From assembly GCA_023417775.1 (NCBI GenBank), contig JAEZEJ010000043.1, positions 1-6,880 on the forward strand: a DNA stretch of 6,880 nt. The letters run 5' to 3'. Source of the DNA: Actinomycetes bacterium (GTDB lineage: Bacteria; Actinomycetota; Actinomycetes; Propionibacteriales; Nocardioidaceae). The notes under the pieces were generated by a model, which saw only the letters and a list, made by a program, of their open reading frames with translations, ran no database searches and was not told the origin of the DNA. The position numbers and the translations under genes were made by a program. Positions 1 through 6,064 of this stretch are shown here, piece by piece (positions within the stretch are counted from its first letter, which is position 1; each line of letters starts with the position of its first letter).

Positions 1-17
1 CGGGCCCCGTGCCGCGC

Positions 18-58
18 GGGGGGGGGGGGGGACCCCCCCGGCCCCCCCCCCGCCCGCC
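18..58. repeat. G/C homopolymer tract upstream of the transporter genes
   Basis: There are 14 consecutive G (18-31), one A, seven C (33-39), two G, then ten C (42-51) and a C-rich tail. G18-27 could pair with C42-51 as a 10-bp all-GC stem with a 14-nt loop. The tract lies just before the ribosome binding site of the ATPase gene. It could be a real hairpin in the mRNA between the binding-protein and ATPase genes, or a sequencing or assembly error at a contig edge. Homopolymers this long are easily miscounted, so reading frames through this stretch should not be trusted. Confidence 0.6.
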
Positions 59-68
59 ACCACGATCG

Positions 69-74
69 AGGAGG
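69..74 (+). promoter_or_regulatory. Ribosome binding site of the ABC ATPase gene
   Basis: AGGAGG, a perfect Shine-Dalgarno core, ends 7 nt before the ATG at 82. It fixes the ATPase start at 82. Frame 2 is also open from base 2 to a TGA at 83-85, so an upstream gene could end in an ATGA overlap with this start. That reading crosses the homopolymer tract and is uncertain. Confidence 0.8.
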
Positions 75-81
75 ACACGCG

Positions 82-861
82 ATGACGACCACGACGGCTC
101 CCGTGCTCGCGCTCTCGGGTATCGGCAAACGATTCGGCGCCGTGCAGGCGCTGGCCGGGGTCGACCTGGAGGTGCGGCCGGGAGAGGTCGTCGCCCTCGT
201 CGGCGACAACGGCGCCGGCAAGTCGACGCTGGTGAAGATCATGTCGGGCGTCTATCAGCCCGACGAGGGCGAGATCGTCTTCGACGGCCGCGCGGTGACG
301 GTCAACGGCCCGCGACAGGCCAAGGAGCTGGGAATCGCGACGGTCTTCCAGGATCTCGCTCTGGCCGACAATCTCGACGTGGTCGCCAATCTGTTCCTGG
401 GTCAGGAGAAGACGAGCGGCGGCGTGCTGGACGAGGTCGAGATGGAGGCGAGCAGCTGGCGGCTGTTGAAGCAGCTCAGCGCCAAGATCCCGTCGGTGCG
501 CATTCCGATCGCCTCGCTCTCGGGCGGTCAACGGCAGACGGTCGCCATCGCCCGCAGCCTCGTCGGCGCGCCGAAGGTCATCATGCTCGACGAGCCGACG
601 GCCGCTCTCGGCGTCGCGCAGACCGCCGAGGTGCTGAACCTGGTGGAGCGGCTGCGGGAGAACGACCTCGGCGTGATCCTCATCAGCCACAACATGGCGG
701 ACGTCCAGGCGGTCGCCGATCGCATCTATGTCCTGCGTCTGGGGCGCAATGCCGCCGAGTTCGCGATCGACGCGGTGACCACCGAGGAGCTCGTCGCGGC
801 GATCACCGGGGCCTCGGACAATGTCGTGTCACAGCGCGCCGCGAAGGAGCATCAACGATGA
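82..861 (+). CDS. Sugar ABC importer ATP-binding protein (CUT2/XylG-RbsA type, single domain)
   Basis: This is the cytoplasmic ATPase that powers a CUT2-family sugar importer, working with the permease encoded next. The 259 residues contain one complete nucleotide-binding domain: Walker A GDNGAGKST (41-49), Q-loop Gln90, signature LSGGQ (146-150), Walker B VIMLDE (166-171) and switch His203 in ISHN. All catalytic residues are present. Classical RbsA and XylG proteins carry two such domains in about 500 residues, so this is the half-size form known from some CUT2 systems (FrcA-like) and should act as a homodimer. The start at 82 has a strong ribosome binding site and fits the family N-terminus. 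The last four bases overlap the permease start (ATGA), which implies a shared mRNA and coupled translation. The substrate cannot be read from the ATPase; a pentose such as xylose, or another monosaccharide, is likely from the permease type. Confidence 0.93.
   Translation: MTTTTAPVLALSGIGKRFGAVQALAGVDLEVRPGEVVALVGDNGAGKSTLVKIMSGVYQPDEGEIVFDGRAVTVNGPRQAKELGIATVFQDLALADNLDVVANLFLGQEKTSGGVLDEVEMEASSWRLLKQLSAKIPSVRIPIASLSGGQRQTVAIARSLVGAPKVIMLDEPTAALGVAQTAEVLNLVERLRENDLGVILISHNMADVQAVADRIYVLRLGRNAAEFAIDAVTTEELVAAITGASDNVVSQRAAKEHQR
845..849 (+). promoter_or_regulatory. Ribosome binding site of the permease gene
   Basis: AGGAG inside the end of the ATPase gene lies 8 nt before the ATG at 858. It supports that start over longer in-frame readings, which would run antisense-like through the ATPase gene in the wrong frame. 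Confidence 0.7.
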
Positions 862-2111
862 CCGCGCCGACCGCCACCCCTCCCACCGGTTTAGCCGACC
901 GCACCGACGAGCGCCTCGTCGAGGACTCGTCGCCGCGCGCGCTCCTGGGCGGCTTCGTCCGGCGGATGCGGTCGGGCGATCTCGGCATGGTGCCGGTGAT
1001 CGTCGGTCTCGTCGTCATCTGGGCGGTGTTCTACGCGCAGAACCCGCGCTTCCTGTCCTCGCGCAATCTCGTGGAGCTGAGCCTCGACTCGGCGACCATC
1101 GGGATGATCTCGGTGGGCATCGTGCTGGTGCTGCTGCTCGGTGAGATCGATCTCTCGGTGGGATCGGTGAGCGGTGTCGGTGGATCGGTGCTCGCGGTGC
1201 TGCTGGTCTATCAGGGATGGCCGCTGTTGACCGCTGTGCTGGCGGCGCTCGCCTGCGGCATCGCGATCGGCGTGCTCTACGGGCTGCTCTATACCCGCTT
1301 CGGCGTGCCGAGCTTCGTCATCTCGCTGGCGGGCCTGTTGGCCTTCCTCGGCGTCCAGCTGTGGGTGCTCGGCTCCAATGGCACGGTCAATCTGCCGGGG
1401 GACTCGTGGATCATCGACTTCGCGAACTTCTGGTTCCTGCCGGCCTGGGCGTCCTATGTGCTCGCTGTCCTCGCAGGCGCCGTGTACCTGCTCGTGCGGA
1501 CGGCGACGATCCGCCGGCGGAGGGCCGCCGAGCTCTCGGCGCCGTCGATGGTGTCCGTGGCCGTGCGGGCGGTGTTGATCGTCGTCGCCCTCGCGGGTCT
1601 CGCCTACTACCTCAATATCGACCGGGGGATCGGCTACCTGCCGCTGCTGTGGGTCGGGGTCATCGTGGTCATGGATCAGCTGCTCCGGCGCAGCACCTGG
1701 GGACGTCATGTGTACGCGGTAGGCGGCAATGAGGAGGCGGCCCGGCGCGCGGGCATCGGTGTCGGCAGGGTGTATGTGAGCGTCTTCGCGCTGTGCTCCT
1801 TCTTCGCGGCCTTCGGCGGCGTGCTCGCGGCCGGGCGGCTGCAGTCGGTGGCCCAGTCCAGTGGCGGTACGGACACCAATCTGATGGCGATCGCCGCCGC
1901 CGTCATCGGGGGAGTGAGCCTCTTCGGCGGCCGTGGCTCGATGTTCGCGGCGCTGCTGGGCATGTTGGTATTGCAGTCGATCACCAGCGGTCTCAACCTC
2001 GTCGGCGTCGCGGCGGAGATCCGCTATATCGTCACCGGTGCGGTCCTCCTGCTGGCCGTCACGATCGATTCGCTCTCGCGCCGCGCTCGCAAGAGCAGCG
2101 GAAGGTTCTAG
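858..2111 (+). CDS. Sugar ABC importer permease (XylH-like, BPD_transp_2 family)
   Basis: This is the inner-membrane channel subunit of the CUT2 sugar importer, partner of the upstream ATPase. The product is 417 residues, close to XylH (about 390) and longer than RbsC (about 320). After a polar N-terminus of some 40 residues there are many hydrophobic segments, for example 43-60, 80-95, 105-118, 123-146, 151-171, 195-213, 233-251, 259-273, 304-325, 342-357, 362-380 and 388-403. Family hallmarks are GEIDLSVGS (95-103), the cytoplasmic coupling segment WGRHVYAVGGNEEAARRAGI (281-300) and GGVSLFGGRGS (351-361). The basic stretch at 214-222 (RTATIRRRR) should form a cytoplasmic loop; an extra helix pair of this kind is typical of XylH-type permeases. 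The start was chosen for its ribosome binding site and ATGA overlap. The same frame stays open back to base 9, but that part is a shadow of the ATPase gene. Xylose is a plausible substrate but is not proven. Confidence 0.92.
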   Translation: MTAPTATPPTGLADRTDERLVEDSSPRALLGGFVRRMRSGDLGMVPVIVGLVVIWAVFYAQNPRFLSSRNLVELSLDSATIGMISVGIVLVLLLGEIDLSVGSVSGVGGSVLAVLLVYQGWPLLTAVLAALACGIAIGVLYGLLYTRFGVPSFVISLAGLLAFLGVQLWVLGSNGTVNLPGDSWIIDFANFWFLPAWASYVLAVLAGAVYLLVRTATIRRRRAAELSAPSMVSVAVRAVLIVVALAGLAYYLNIDRGIGYLPLLWVGVIVVMDQLLRRSTWGRHVYAVGGNEEAARRAGIGVGRVYVSVFALCSFFAAFGGVLAAGRLQSVAQSSGGTDTNLMAIAAAVIGGVSLFGGRGSMFAALLGMLVLQSITSGLNLVGVAAEIRYIVTGAVLLLAVTIDSLSRRARKSSGRF

Positions 2112-2167
2112 CTCGGCTCATCCCGGCCTCGGCTGGCGGCGGTAGGCCATCCACCTTTCCGCCTCGT

Positions 2168-2222
2168 CAGCGGTAGCTGGTCAACGTGATGGCTGACGTA
2201 TGAGGTTGACCAGATGCCGCTG
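2168..2222. terminator. Large imperfect inverted repeat after the permease gene, probable terminator
   Basis: The left arm CAGCGGTAGCTGGTCAAC (2168-2185) and right arm GTTGACCAGATGCCGCTG (2205-2222) form 17 pairs over 18 positions as RNA: nine perfect pairs at the core, one G-A mismatch, an A-U, a G-U wobble, then six perfect outer pairs. The loop is 19 nt. It starts 57 bp past the permease stop and ends 63 bp before the next gene. No T-run follows, so it would be a U-less hairpin terminator of the kind proposed for actinobacteria. Alternatively, the 9-bp core CTGGTCAAC/GTTGACCAG could be a protein-binding operator. Confidence 0.55.
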
Positions 2223-2273
2223 GGTCGCTCGACAGGGAGCGGCCGTCCGCCTGCGCCCCGACCACGCGAACCT

Positions 2274-2279
2274 TAGGCT
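2274..2279 (+). promoter_or_regulatory. Candidate -10 box for a leaderless transcript of the membrane-protein gene
   Basis: TAGGCT fits the actinobacterial -10 pattern TANNNT and ends 6 nt before the ATG at 2286, so transcription would start at or next to the A of the start codon. There is no Shine-Dalgarno sequence before this ATG. No clear -35 hexamer is seen 16-18 bp upstream. Confidence 0.45.
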
Positions 2280-2285
2280 GACGAA

Positions 2286-2849
2286 ATGGCAGCGCAACGT
2301 CCGCCTCGCGGGACCTCCTGGTTCGTGTTGGTCTTCTGGGTCTGGCTGTGCGTCGCGGGCATCCTCTCGGCGGTCCTGGGCGACGGACTGCTTCATGTCG
2401 CTCTGGGTCTCCTGGTCGCTGTGGTGGCGCCGATCGGCGTCTGGGACAGGTGGCGGTTCCTGCGCGGCCGATCGGCCCGTGGGCCGCAGATCTCGATGAT
2501 GCTCGCGCTGCTCGCTCAGACGGTCGTCCAGGTGTCGCTCGCCGATGGCGCATTCCGATGGTGGCTGCTCGGCGGGATGTTCCTCGTGGTGGTGGTCTCC
2601 CTCTTCTCAGAGATCCGGCGGCAAGGGGGCCGGCCCATCGCCATCGATCGATGGGTCGAAGCACACATCACCCCGCGCCAGCTGGCCTATGTGACCTTCG
2701 GCATCACGGGCGTGGGCGTCATCGCGATCAGCGTATGGGCCTATCTCACCTACGGCGCGGTCATGCTGTCCGTGCCGGTCTTCGGGCTGGCCGTGCTCGG
2801 GATCGCCTTCTGGGTCGCCCTGCGTCAGCTGACCCGTCAGGAAAACTAG
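2286..2849 (+). CDS. Hypothetical six-helix membrane protein
   Basis: I do not recognise this 187-residue protein. It has about six hydrophobic segments (roughly 12-31, 35-53, 69-85, 90-108, 133-155 and 158-179), little sequence outside the membrane, and a short polar tail (QLTRQEN). Loops after helices 2 and 4 are basic (WDRWRFLRGRSARG at 53-66, RRQGGR at 111-116), which by the positive-inside rule puts them and both termini in the cytoplasm. Segment 117-132 (PIAIDRWVEAHITPRQ) looks like an amphipathic surface stretch. No catalytic or metal-binding motif is apparent. The start follows a candidate leaderless promoter and lacks a ribosome binding site. It stands alone, with the inverted repeat separating it from the sugar transporter and the kinase-family gene converging on it. 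The coding call is good because the hydrophobic pattern is coherent over the whole frame; its function is unknown. Confidence 0.8.
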   Translation: MAAQRPPRGTSWFVLVFWVWLCVAGILSAVLGDGLLHVALGLLVAVVAPIGVWDRWRFLRGRSARGPQISMMLALLAQTVVQVSLADGAFRWWLLGGMFLVVVVSLFSEIRRQGGRPIAIDRWVEAHITPRQLAYVTFGITGVGVIAISVWAYLTYGAVMLSVPVFGLAVLGIAFWVALRQLTRQEN

Positions 2850-2874
2850 TCTCGTCCAGAACGGTCCGGCTGCG

Positions 2875-3747
2875 TCAGGGCACGAGGATGCGCAGGGCGC
2901 CGGGCCGGCAGCGCAGGGTGACCTCGCGATCGGCCAACTCGTCACCATCGGCGCCGAAGGGCACGTCGCGCTCCGCGCGGATCACCACCTCGCGGGCGGT
3001 CCGCACCGTCACCTCGGGGCGGTCGACATGTGCGCCGTGCTTGGCCTCCTTCATGAACGAGGCGAGGCGCAGCAGCGAGGCGCTGCCGTCGACCGTCAGC
3101 AGATGGATCAGGCCATCGTCGAGGATCGCACTCGGCACGATGTGCAGGCCGTGGCCGTAGCGTCCCGAGTTGCCGGCGACCACCATCATCAGATGCTCGG
3201 TCGTCGTCGTGCCGTCGAGGGTCAGCTCGAAGGACGCCGGTCGCCACCGCAGCGCCGCCAGCACCGGCGCCATCCGATACAGCACCAGCGCCGGCACTCG
3301 ACGATAGCGATTGATGATGCGGGTCGACAGGGCGTCGATCCCGGCATACACATTGCCGGGTACCAGGACCCCGTCGGCATCCAGCACATCGATCGCCCGG
3401 GTCCGTCCCGCCAGCAGCATTCGTGCCAGCTCGTCGGGCTCGTGGGGCAGGCCCAGACCCAATGCCAGATCGTTCCCACGCCCCGCCGGCACGATACCGA
3501 GCGTTCCATTCTCGGCCACCACGCCGCCGGCGATGTCGCGGACCAGGCCGTCCCCGCCGACCGCCACGACCGTACGGCCCCCGGCCGACAGCTCGGCTGC
3601 CCGTGCCGCGGCCTGCTCGGCGCTTCGCGTCGTCTCCATCGCGACCTCGGCCCCAGCCGCGCGGAGCACCGACGCCACCGGCTCCCAGCGCTCGGCACTG
3701 TCACCCGACCCCGAGATCGGATTGAGCAGCGCCGTGAACGCGGTCAT
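2875..3747 (-). CDS. Diacylglycerol/lipid kinase family protein (DAGK catalytic domain)
   Basis: The 290 residues form a single diacylglycerol-kinase catalytic unit of the DgkB/YegS type (usual length about 290-315). Visible motifs are the N-terminal NPISGSG (9-15), nucleotide-binding GGDGL (64-68), PAGRGND (87-93), the segment NSGRYGHGLHIVPSAILDDG (193-212) of the second domain, and C-terminal ADGDEL (266-271). Such enzymes phosphorylate diacylglycerol or related lipids with ATP at the inner face of the membrane; the product from diacylglycerol is phosphatidic acid. From memory, the homologue in the same position in M. tuberculosis, Rv2252, was reported as a diacylglycerol kinase affecting phosphatidylinositol mannoside synthesis. 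Two motif positions differ from the usual GGDGT and DGE (see findings). The ATG at 3747 is 1 nt after the flavoprotein stop (TGACATG), so the two are almost certainly one operon with coupled translation. The longer in-frame opening to 3912 overlaps that gene and encodes no family sequence. Lipid substrate is uncertain. Confidence 0.9.
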   Translation of the reverse strand: MTAFTALLNPISGSGDSAERWEPVASVLRAAGAEVAMETTRSAEQAAARAAELSAGGRTVVAVGGDGLVRDIAGGVVAENGTLGIVPAGRGNDLALGLGLPHEPDELARMLLAGRTRAIDVLDADGVLVPGNVYAGIDALSTRIINRYRRVPALVLYRMAPVLAALRWRPASFELTLDGTTTTEHLMMVVAGNSGRYGHGLHIVPSAILDDGLIHLLTVDGSASLLRLASFMKEAKHGAHVDRPEVTVRTAREVVIRAERDVPFGADGDELADREVTLRCRPGALRILVP

Positions 3748-3748
3748 G

Positions 3749-5395
3749 TCAGGCCCCGTCGCGCGGCAACAGGATGCCCGGATTGACGACGCCTGCTGGA
3801 TCGAGCGTCCGCTTGATGGCCTGGAGCGCCTCCACGGCCAGCGGTCCCAGCTGATCGACGTAGACCCGCTGGTGGTCCACGCCGACCCCGTGGTGATGGC
3901 TCGGCGCCGCACCCAGTCGCGTCAGGGTGTCGTTGACCGCCTTCTTCGCCACCGCCCACTGGGCCACCGGGTCCTCGGCCTGGGCCGCAGCCACCGTGAA
4001 GTACAGCGACGCCCCGGTCTCGTAGACATGGGAGATATGGCACATCGGGATGCACGGCGTGCCCTGATCGGTGAGCGCCGTGGTGAGGGCGAGGTTCACC
4101 GCATCGCGGACCTCGATCAGGCGGGACCAGAAGGTCGCCGTCTCGAGGGTCTCGATGAGCACGCCGTTCTCCAGCAGCGGGTCGCGCAGATATGGCGCGT
4201 TGAAGCGGCCCTCGCGCCACGCCTCGCCCGGAGCGGTGCCGAGCTCCTCGCCGCCGAGGTCGCGCAGGATGGCCGCGACCTTGTCCCGTCGGGTGGCGAC
4301 ATCGTCTGCCGTGCCCTCGAAGCCGACGATCGCCAGGCAGCCGCCCGGATTCTCCTCCAGCGACTCATTCGGATCGGCGAGGTTGACGAGGGTCTCGATC
4401 TCGTCCGAGAGCCGGAGCACCGTCGGACGAGGACCGTCCTGAGCGAGGCGCCTCAACGCCGTGGCTCCGGTGGCGAAGTCCCGGAAACGCCATCCCTCGA
4501 AGGAGCGAGCCTCCGGCAGCGGCCGGACACGGACACGAACCCGGGTGATGACGCCGAAGGCGCCCTCGGAGCCCAACGCGATCTGCCGCCAGTCCGGACC
4601 CGCCGCCGATCGAGGAGCGTTGCCGACCTCGATGGTGCCGCGAGGAGTCACGAGGGTGAGCCCGACGACCATCTCGTCGAAGCGCCCGTATCCGGCCGAG
4701 GACTGGCCCGCCGACCGCGCCGCCGCGTACCCGCCGATCGTGGCCCCCGCATAGGACTGGGGGAAGTGCCCGATGGTGAAGCCGTGCTCGGCGGCGAGCT
4801 CCTCGGCCCTCGGCCCGCGCACCCCCGCCTCGAAGGTCAGGATGCGCGACTCTCCGTCCACCTCGAGCAGTCGGTCGAGGGCGGTGAGGTCGAGGGTGAT
4901 CACGCCGCGGAATCCGTCACGCTCCGCCGTCAGGCCGCCCACCACGGAGGTGCCGCCACCGAACGGCACGACGGCGACTCGGTGGTCGGTGCACCACCGC
5001 AGGGCCGCCTCCACGGCCGGCTCGTCCGCGGGGCGGACCACGGCATCGGGAACATCGGCGAGGGCGTCGCCGCGGAGTCGCAGCAGGTCGGGGGTGGACC
5101 ACCCGTTGGCATGCGCCACCCGATCGTCGTGCTCGGTACTCACCGCCGCCGCGCCGAGAACCTCGCGGAGGCCGTCGAGATCGGTCGCGGCGAGCCGCGA
5201 CTCGGGGATGGTCAGGTCCTCGACGGGGGCGGGGGGCCGTTCCGAGGTGGTGATGCCGACCAGCCCCAGCGCACCGGTGATCCGTTCGCTCAGGGAGACG
5301 AAGTGCGCAGGGTCGCCCCACCGGTAGGGGTGGAAGTCGACGACCGGGAGGTCGGTCTCGTCGACGGGACGATGGGGGAGTGTGGCGTCGGTCAT
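3749..5395 (-). CDS. FAD-binding oxidase of the alkyl-DHAP synthase (AGPS) type
   Basis: This 548-residue flavoprotein belongs to the vanillyl-alcohol-oxidase/FAD_binding_4 superfamily. Its features in order are: an N-terminal segment with YRWGDPAHF (24-32); the FAD pyrophosphate loop VVPFGGGTSVVGG (142-154); GHFPQSYAGATIGGYAA (209-225); GSEGAFGVIT (275-284); VLRLSDE (326-332); CHISHVYETGASLYF (452-466); SHHHGVG (499-505); and the C-terminal LDPAGVVNPG (531-540). The HHHGVG histidines, the Arg of RLSD and the Tyr-Phe after GAS correspond to conserved active-site regions of eukaryotic alkyldihydroxyacetonephosphate synthase, which swaps the acyl chain of acyl-DHAP for a fatty alcohol to make ether lipids. 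D-lactate or D-2-hydroxyglutarate dehydrogenases are related alternatives but normally lack this SHHHGVG context. The position equals the M. tuberculosis 'possible flavoprotein' Rv2251. The ATG at 5395 is the only sensible start, since the open frame upstream is antisense to the TetR gene. It has no ribosome binding site and is probably leaderless. The family call is strong; the actual reaction is inferred. Confidence 0.88.
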   Translation of the reverse strand: MTDATLPHRPVDETDLPVVDFHPYRWGDPAHFVSLSERITGALGLVGITTSERPPAPVEDLTIPESRLAATDLDGLREVLGAAAVSTEHDDRVAHANGWSTPDLLRLRGDALADVPDAVVRPADEPAVEAALRWCTDHRVAVVPFGGGTSVVGGLTAERDGFRGVITLDLTALDRLLEVDGESRILTFEAGVRGPRAEELAAEHGFTIGHFPQSYAGATIGGYAAARSAGQSSAGYGRFDEMVVGLTLVTPRGTIEVGNAPRSAAGPDWRQIALGSEGAFGVITRVRVRVRPLPEARSFEGWRFRDFATGATALRRLAQDGPRPTVLRLSDEIETLVNLADPNESLEENPGGCLAIVGFEGTADDVATRRDKVAAILRDLGGEELGTAPGEAWREGRFNAPYLRDPLLENGVLIETLETATFWSRLIEVRDAVNLALTTALTDQGTPCIPMCHISHVYETGASLYFTVAAAQAEDPVAQWAVAKKAVNDTLTRLGAAPSHHHGVGVDHQRVYVDQLGPLAVEALQAIKRTLDPAGVVNPGILLPRDGA

Positions 5396-5397
5396 GC

Positions 5398-5403
5398 TAG
5401 TAT
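5398..5403 (+). promoter_or_regulatory. Candidate -10 box for a leaderless tetR-glpD transcript
   Basis: TAGTAT fits TANNNT and ends 7 nt before the ATG at 5411. No ribosome binding site precedes that ATG. No convincing -35 is seen at 16-18 bp. The box overlaps by two bases the -10 box of the opposite promoter, so the two promoters should compete, and a regulator bound here would cover both. Confidence 0.5.
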
Positions 5404-5430
5404 TAAACACATGACCGCTGATCGTTTCAA
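5402..5430 (-). promoter_or_regulatory. Candidate promoter for the flavoprotein-kinase operon, leaderless
   Basis: On the - strand, TTGAAA (5430-5425) and TTTAAT (5407-5402) are separated by exactly 17 nt. Each hexamer matches the consensus TTGACA or TATAAT at five of six positions. The -10 box ends 6 nt before the ATG at 5395, so transcription would start at the start codon, consistent with the absence of a Shine-Dalgarno sequence. The -35 box lies within codons 5-7 of the divergent TetR gene. Confidence 0.6.
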
Positions 5431-6064
5431 CCCATCGGGGTCGGCGCTGCACCTGGTGCGGTCGCGCCCCGCTGTCGAGACCGCGGCCTCGATCGACTCC
5501 GATCGCATCCTGGACGCGGCCCTGGAGCTGATCATCGAGGAGGGCCTTCCCCGCACGACGATGACCGCCATCGCCCGGCGAGCGGGGGTCGCCCGGGCCA
5601 CGCTCTACCGGCGGTGGGAGAACGTGACGAGTGTCGCCGCCGATGTCTCCACGCGAGAGTGGAATCGGCTGACCGAGCGGGCCGCCGAGAGCTCCACGGG
5701 CTCGACTCGCGAGCGTGTGGTGTCGACCGTCGTCGGGATCGTCGGGCAGATGCGCTCGCACCCGCTGTTGCGGGCGATCGTCGAGGAGTCCCCGGAGTTC
5801 CTCACGCCGTATCAGGTGCGTCGTCCCGGACAGGTCTCCGCCTTCCACCTGGCGATGATCGAGGATGCGCTGAGGCTGGGAGCGTCCGATGGATCGATCC
5901 GGGCCGGTGATCCCGCGGTGCAGGCGCAGACGGTGCTGTTGATGAGCTGGTCCTTCGTCATCACCGCGCCGGCGATCCTGGAGGTGCCCGATGCGGTCGG
6001 CCCCGAACTGGACGCGCTGGACGCCGAGCTGGCGATCGCGCTCGATCGGTACCTCGCGCCATGA
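5411..6064 (+). CDS. TetR-family transcriptional regulator
   Basis: This is a 217-residue DNA-binding regulator of usual TetR length. After a 26-residue polar N-terminal extension, helix 1 begins near SIDSDRILDAALELIIEEG (27-45). The helix-turn-helix covers TTMTAIARRAGVARATLYRRW (49-69), which carries the hallmark GVxRxTLYRRW. The rest (about 75-217) is the helical dimer and ligand-binding part, which is not diagnostic of a ligand. It is the first gene of a + strand pair, overlapping glpD by ATGA, and is divergent from the flavoprotein with 15 bp between start codons. This layout is typical of an autoregulating repressor that also controls the divergent operon; an acyl-CoA, lipid or glycerol-phosphate ligand would fit the neighbours but is a guess. 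It corresponds in position to M. tuberculosis Rv2250c. The ATG at 5411 gives the only start that does not run into the opposite gene. Confidence 0.9.
   Translation: MTADRFNPSGSALHLVRSRPAVETAASIDSDRILDAALELIIEEGLPRTTMTAIARRAGVARATLYRRWENVTSVAADVSTREWNRLTERAAESSTGSTRERVVSTVVGIVGQMRSHPLLRAIVEESPEFLTPYQVRRPGQVSAFHLAMIEDALRLGASDGSIRAGDPAVQAQTVLLMSWSFVITAPAILEVPDAVGPELDALDAELAIALDRYLAP

Noticed and set aside
9..857. Open + strand frame continuous with the permease, which would give a 700-residue protein
   Set aside because: It is the out-of-frame shadow of the ATPase gene, rich in Arg, Gly and Pro with no family sequence; the permease has its own ribosome binding site and start at 858.
2191..2283. 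GGCTGACG repeated directly at 2191-2198 and 2276-2283, each close to an ATG
   Set aside because: Only 8 bp, with no third copy seen nearby. The ATG at 2200 opens a frame without convincing protein sequence, so chance is the simplest explanation.
2821..2878. TGCGTCAG repeated at 2821-2828 and 2871-2878, flanking the end of the membrane-protein gene
   Set aside because: Short, and each copy overlaps coding sequence or a stop codon. There is no sign of an insertion or attachment site between them.
3311..5410. Very long + strand opening antisense to the kinase and flavoprotein genes, in frame with the TetR gene
   Set aside because: Long antisense frames are common in GC-rich genes. The translation is low-complexity and resembles nothing, while the - strand encodes full, motif-bearing enzymes.
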